5,527 bases of DNA from RGIG5612 sp964579345 (GTDB lineage: Bacteria > Bacillota > Clostridia > Lachnospirales > Lachnospiraceae), in assembly GCA_964579345.1 (NCBI GenBank), contig CAZOHB010000174.1, positions 1-5,527 of the forward strand, written 5' to 3'. The translations under genes were made by a program, and so were the position numbers. Shown in pieces: positions 3,997-5,527 of this stretch; positions within the stretch are counted from its first letter, which is position 1, and each line of letters opens with the position of its first letter. The notes under the pieces are model-generated. The model saw only the letters and a list, made by a program, of their open reading frames with translations, was not told the origin of the DNA and did not search any database.

Positions 3997-5527
3997 ATGG
4001 CAGATTTAAAAGAATTAGGAAAAGTAATTGAATCTGATCTTCTGATCGTTGGCGGCGGATTTGCAGGTCTTGTTACATCGATCCGGGCAGCTCAGGAAAA
4101 TCCGGATCTCGATATCCTGATCGCAGAGCGCTGCTATGCAGGCTTTGCAGGACAGTCTTCCAAGGCAGGAAACGGAATCGTATGTCATCTTCCGGACCAG
4201 GATCCGGTGGAATCCACAGAGTGGATGGTTAAGAACCAGACTCCGTACCTGAATGATCAGGAACTCTTATTAGATTATCTTTCAACCAACACGGCTTCGG
4301 TTGAGTGGCTTCGTTCCATCGGCGTTCACGTTTCCGAAAATCCGGACGGCAGTATCAAGATGTGGCGCCACCCGGAAAGTAAGCTTGCTGGAGCAGGCAT
4401 CGAGCTCCGCGGTATTGAGCGTCTTCGCAAAAAAGCATTAGAGCTCGGCGTCCGTATCTATAACGAGGCAAATATCTTTGAATTTTTAACCAATAACGGA
4501 ACCGTCTGCGGCGCGGCAGGAGTGGACATGAGAGACGGAACCTACCTGATCTTCCACGCAAAGGCAGTTGCCTGCGCGACCCACGGCGCACAGTTTAAAA
4601 AACTCGGACGTGAGTTCATGGGATACGGCACCGGTCTTGCAGCAGCTTACAGAGCCGGCGCAAGGATCCGTAACTGCGAATTCTCCACCCAGATCGAGAT
4701 CGTCTTCAAAGGAACAAACGTTCCGGTCTATGGTGGATATAACCTGATCTTTAACCAGAAGGGTGAAAACATTTCCAAAATCTACGCTCCGAACGCACCG
4801 GAGATCAGCGTGCCGCTGCTTAAAGGTATGGTCAAGGAAGTTGAAGAAGGAAGAGGGCCTCTCTATGTTGACCTTCGTGTACCGGATGAGACCCTGATCT
4901 CAATCGGCTGGGAAGGCATGGACAAGGGCGACGGACGTCTCTTCCCGGATAAGATGGAGTGGGAAGGATTCGTTGAGAGCAAAGCAGCGAAATACACGAT
5001 GGAGCATTCCGAGACACCTGAGATCACGATCGACCAGAGACTCCAGGCGGAGCCGCTCTACGCAGACCATAACTTCAAGACCAACGTCGAAGGACTCTGG
5101 GCACCGGGCAAGATCTCTTACCAGGGAAGCGCATACTTCGGATGGCACAGAGGCGACGGCGTCGGAAACGCTGCCCAGACTGGAATCCGTGCAGGAAAGA
5201 GCATGGCGGAATATGCTTCCACACATGATCTGCTGGATCTCGATCCGGAGCAGGTCGCATCTTACAAAGAAAAAATTTACGCTCCGCTGAACCGGGCGGA
5301 AGGACATGATCCTTACGAGATCTTCGACCGGATCGAGCGTTACGGATTCGGAACCCATAAGCTGATCCTGAAATCCGAGAAAGATATTCATGAAGTCCTG
5401 GACGATGTGGCTGACATGAAGAAGATCGCCGTCGACCTGAAGGCAGAAGATCTTCATGATCTGGCGAAATGCCATGAGGCGGAAGCAACGCTGCTTTGCC
5501 TGGAAATGATCTTCCGCGCATCCGACA
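3997..5527 (+). CDS. FAD-dependent reductase, AprA / fumarate-reductase flavoprotein-like (3' end beyond window)
   Basis: The frame runs 510 codons from the ATG to the right edge with no stop. AGGAGG (3983-3988) is eight bases upstream, right after the ferredoxin stop, so the two genes are tightly coupled. The N-terminus has the dinucleotide-binding fold: LLIVGGGFAG (15-24) with Glu44 ending the second strand. A second FAD-contact block, VEGLWAPGK (364-372) with GVGNAAQTGIRAGK (388-401), is where this superfamily closes over the flavin. The region between (about 120-360) would be the substrate-capping domain. His384-Arg385 lie near where AprA carries an active-site histidine, an alignment from memory. 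There is no twin-arginine or Sec signal and no haem motif, so it is cytoplasmic. With the ferredoxin it could form an electron-transferring reductase for an organic acceptor. True APS reductase is unlikely as no sulfate-reduction genes are seen. Confidence 0.87.
   Translation, partial: MADLKELGKVIESDLLIVGGGFAGLVTSIRAAQENPDLDILIAERCYAGFAGQSSKAGNGIVCHLPDQDPVESTEWMVKNQTPYLNDQELLLDYLSTNTASVEWLRSIGVHVSENPDGSIKMWRHPESKLAGAGIELRGIERLRKKALELGVRIYNEANIFEFLTNNGTVCGAAGVDMRDGTYLIFHAKAVACATHGAQFKKLGREFMGYGTGLAAAYRAGARIRNCEFSTQIEIVFKGTNVPVYGGYNLIFNQKGENISKIYAPNAPEISVPLLKGMVKEVEEGRGPLYVDLRVPDETLISIGWEGMDKGDGRLFPDKMEWEGFVESKAAKYTMEHSETPEITIDQRLQAEPLYADHNFKTNVEGLWAPGKISYQGSAYFGWHRGDGVGNAAQTGIRAGKSMAEYASTHDLLDLDPEQVASYKEKIYAPLNRAEGHDPYEIFDRIERYGFGTHKLILKSEKDIHEVLDDVADMKKIAVDLKAEDLHDLAKCHEAEATLLCLEMIFRASD

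Overview
The window looks like an accessory metabolic locus from an anaerobic low-to-mid-GC Firmicute, most likely class Clostridia (a Lachnospiraceae-type gut or sediment anaerobe). The reasons are strong AGGAGG/AAAGGAG ribosome binding sites before every gene, oxygen-sensitive Fe-S and flavin proteins, short intergenic gaps, and REP-like palindromes with a GAACCGTCCC loop of a kind I associate with clostridial genomes. The taxonomic call is an inference; no rRNA or marker gene is present.

Layout. Positions 1-516 (minus strand) hold the N-terminal 172 codons of a protein of the PhlG / phloretin hydrolase family, enzymes that cut the C-C bond between an acyl group and a phloroglucinol ring. 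A 253-bp divergent intergenic region follows, with one REP-like palindrome and a small perfect palindrome. On the plus strand come an alpha/beta hydrolase (770-1570) and a uroporphyrinogen-decarboxylase (URO-D) superfamily protein (1644-2747) of the type that includes corrinoid methyltransferases. They are separated by 73 bp that could fold over the second gene's ribosome binding site. Two tandem 40-bp repeats, each holding a perfect REP-like hairpin, lie at 2761-2840. Next is an iron-sulfur flavoprotein of the flavodoxin/NADPH-FMN reductase superfamily (2890-3507), closed by a clear intrinsic terminator (3580-3622). A new transcription unit starts near 3675-3702 with a promoter whose -10 lies inside a 20-bp palindromic operator candidate. 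It encodes a two-cluster ferredoxin-like protein (3728-3982) and, 14 bp later, a large FAD-dependent reductase resembling the AprA / fumarate-reductase flavoprotein group (3997 to beyond the right edge).

How the genes may work together (inference). Two hydrolases, a possible methyltransferase and two Fe-S/flavin redox units fit an anaerobic pathway for an acylated or methoxylated phenolic compound. In that scheme the hydrolases release acyl groups, the URO-D protein handles a methyl or carboxyl group, and the ferredoxin/FAD pair reduces the substrate or an intermediate. No substrate can be read from the sequence. No corrinoid protein, transporter or regulator is in the window, and both edge genes are cut off. 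All encoded proteins appear cytoplasmic: I see no signal peptide or membrane segment.
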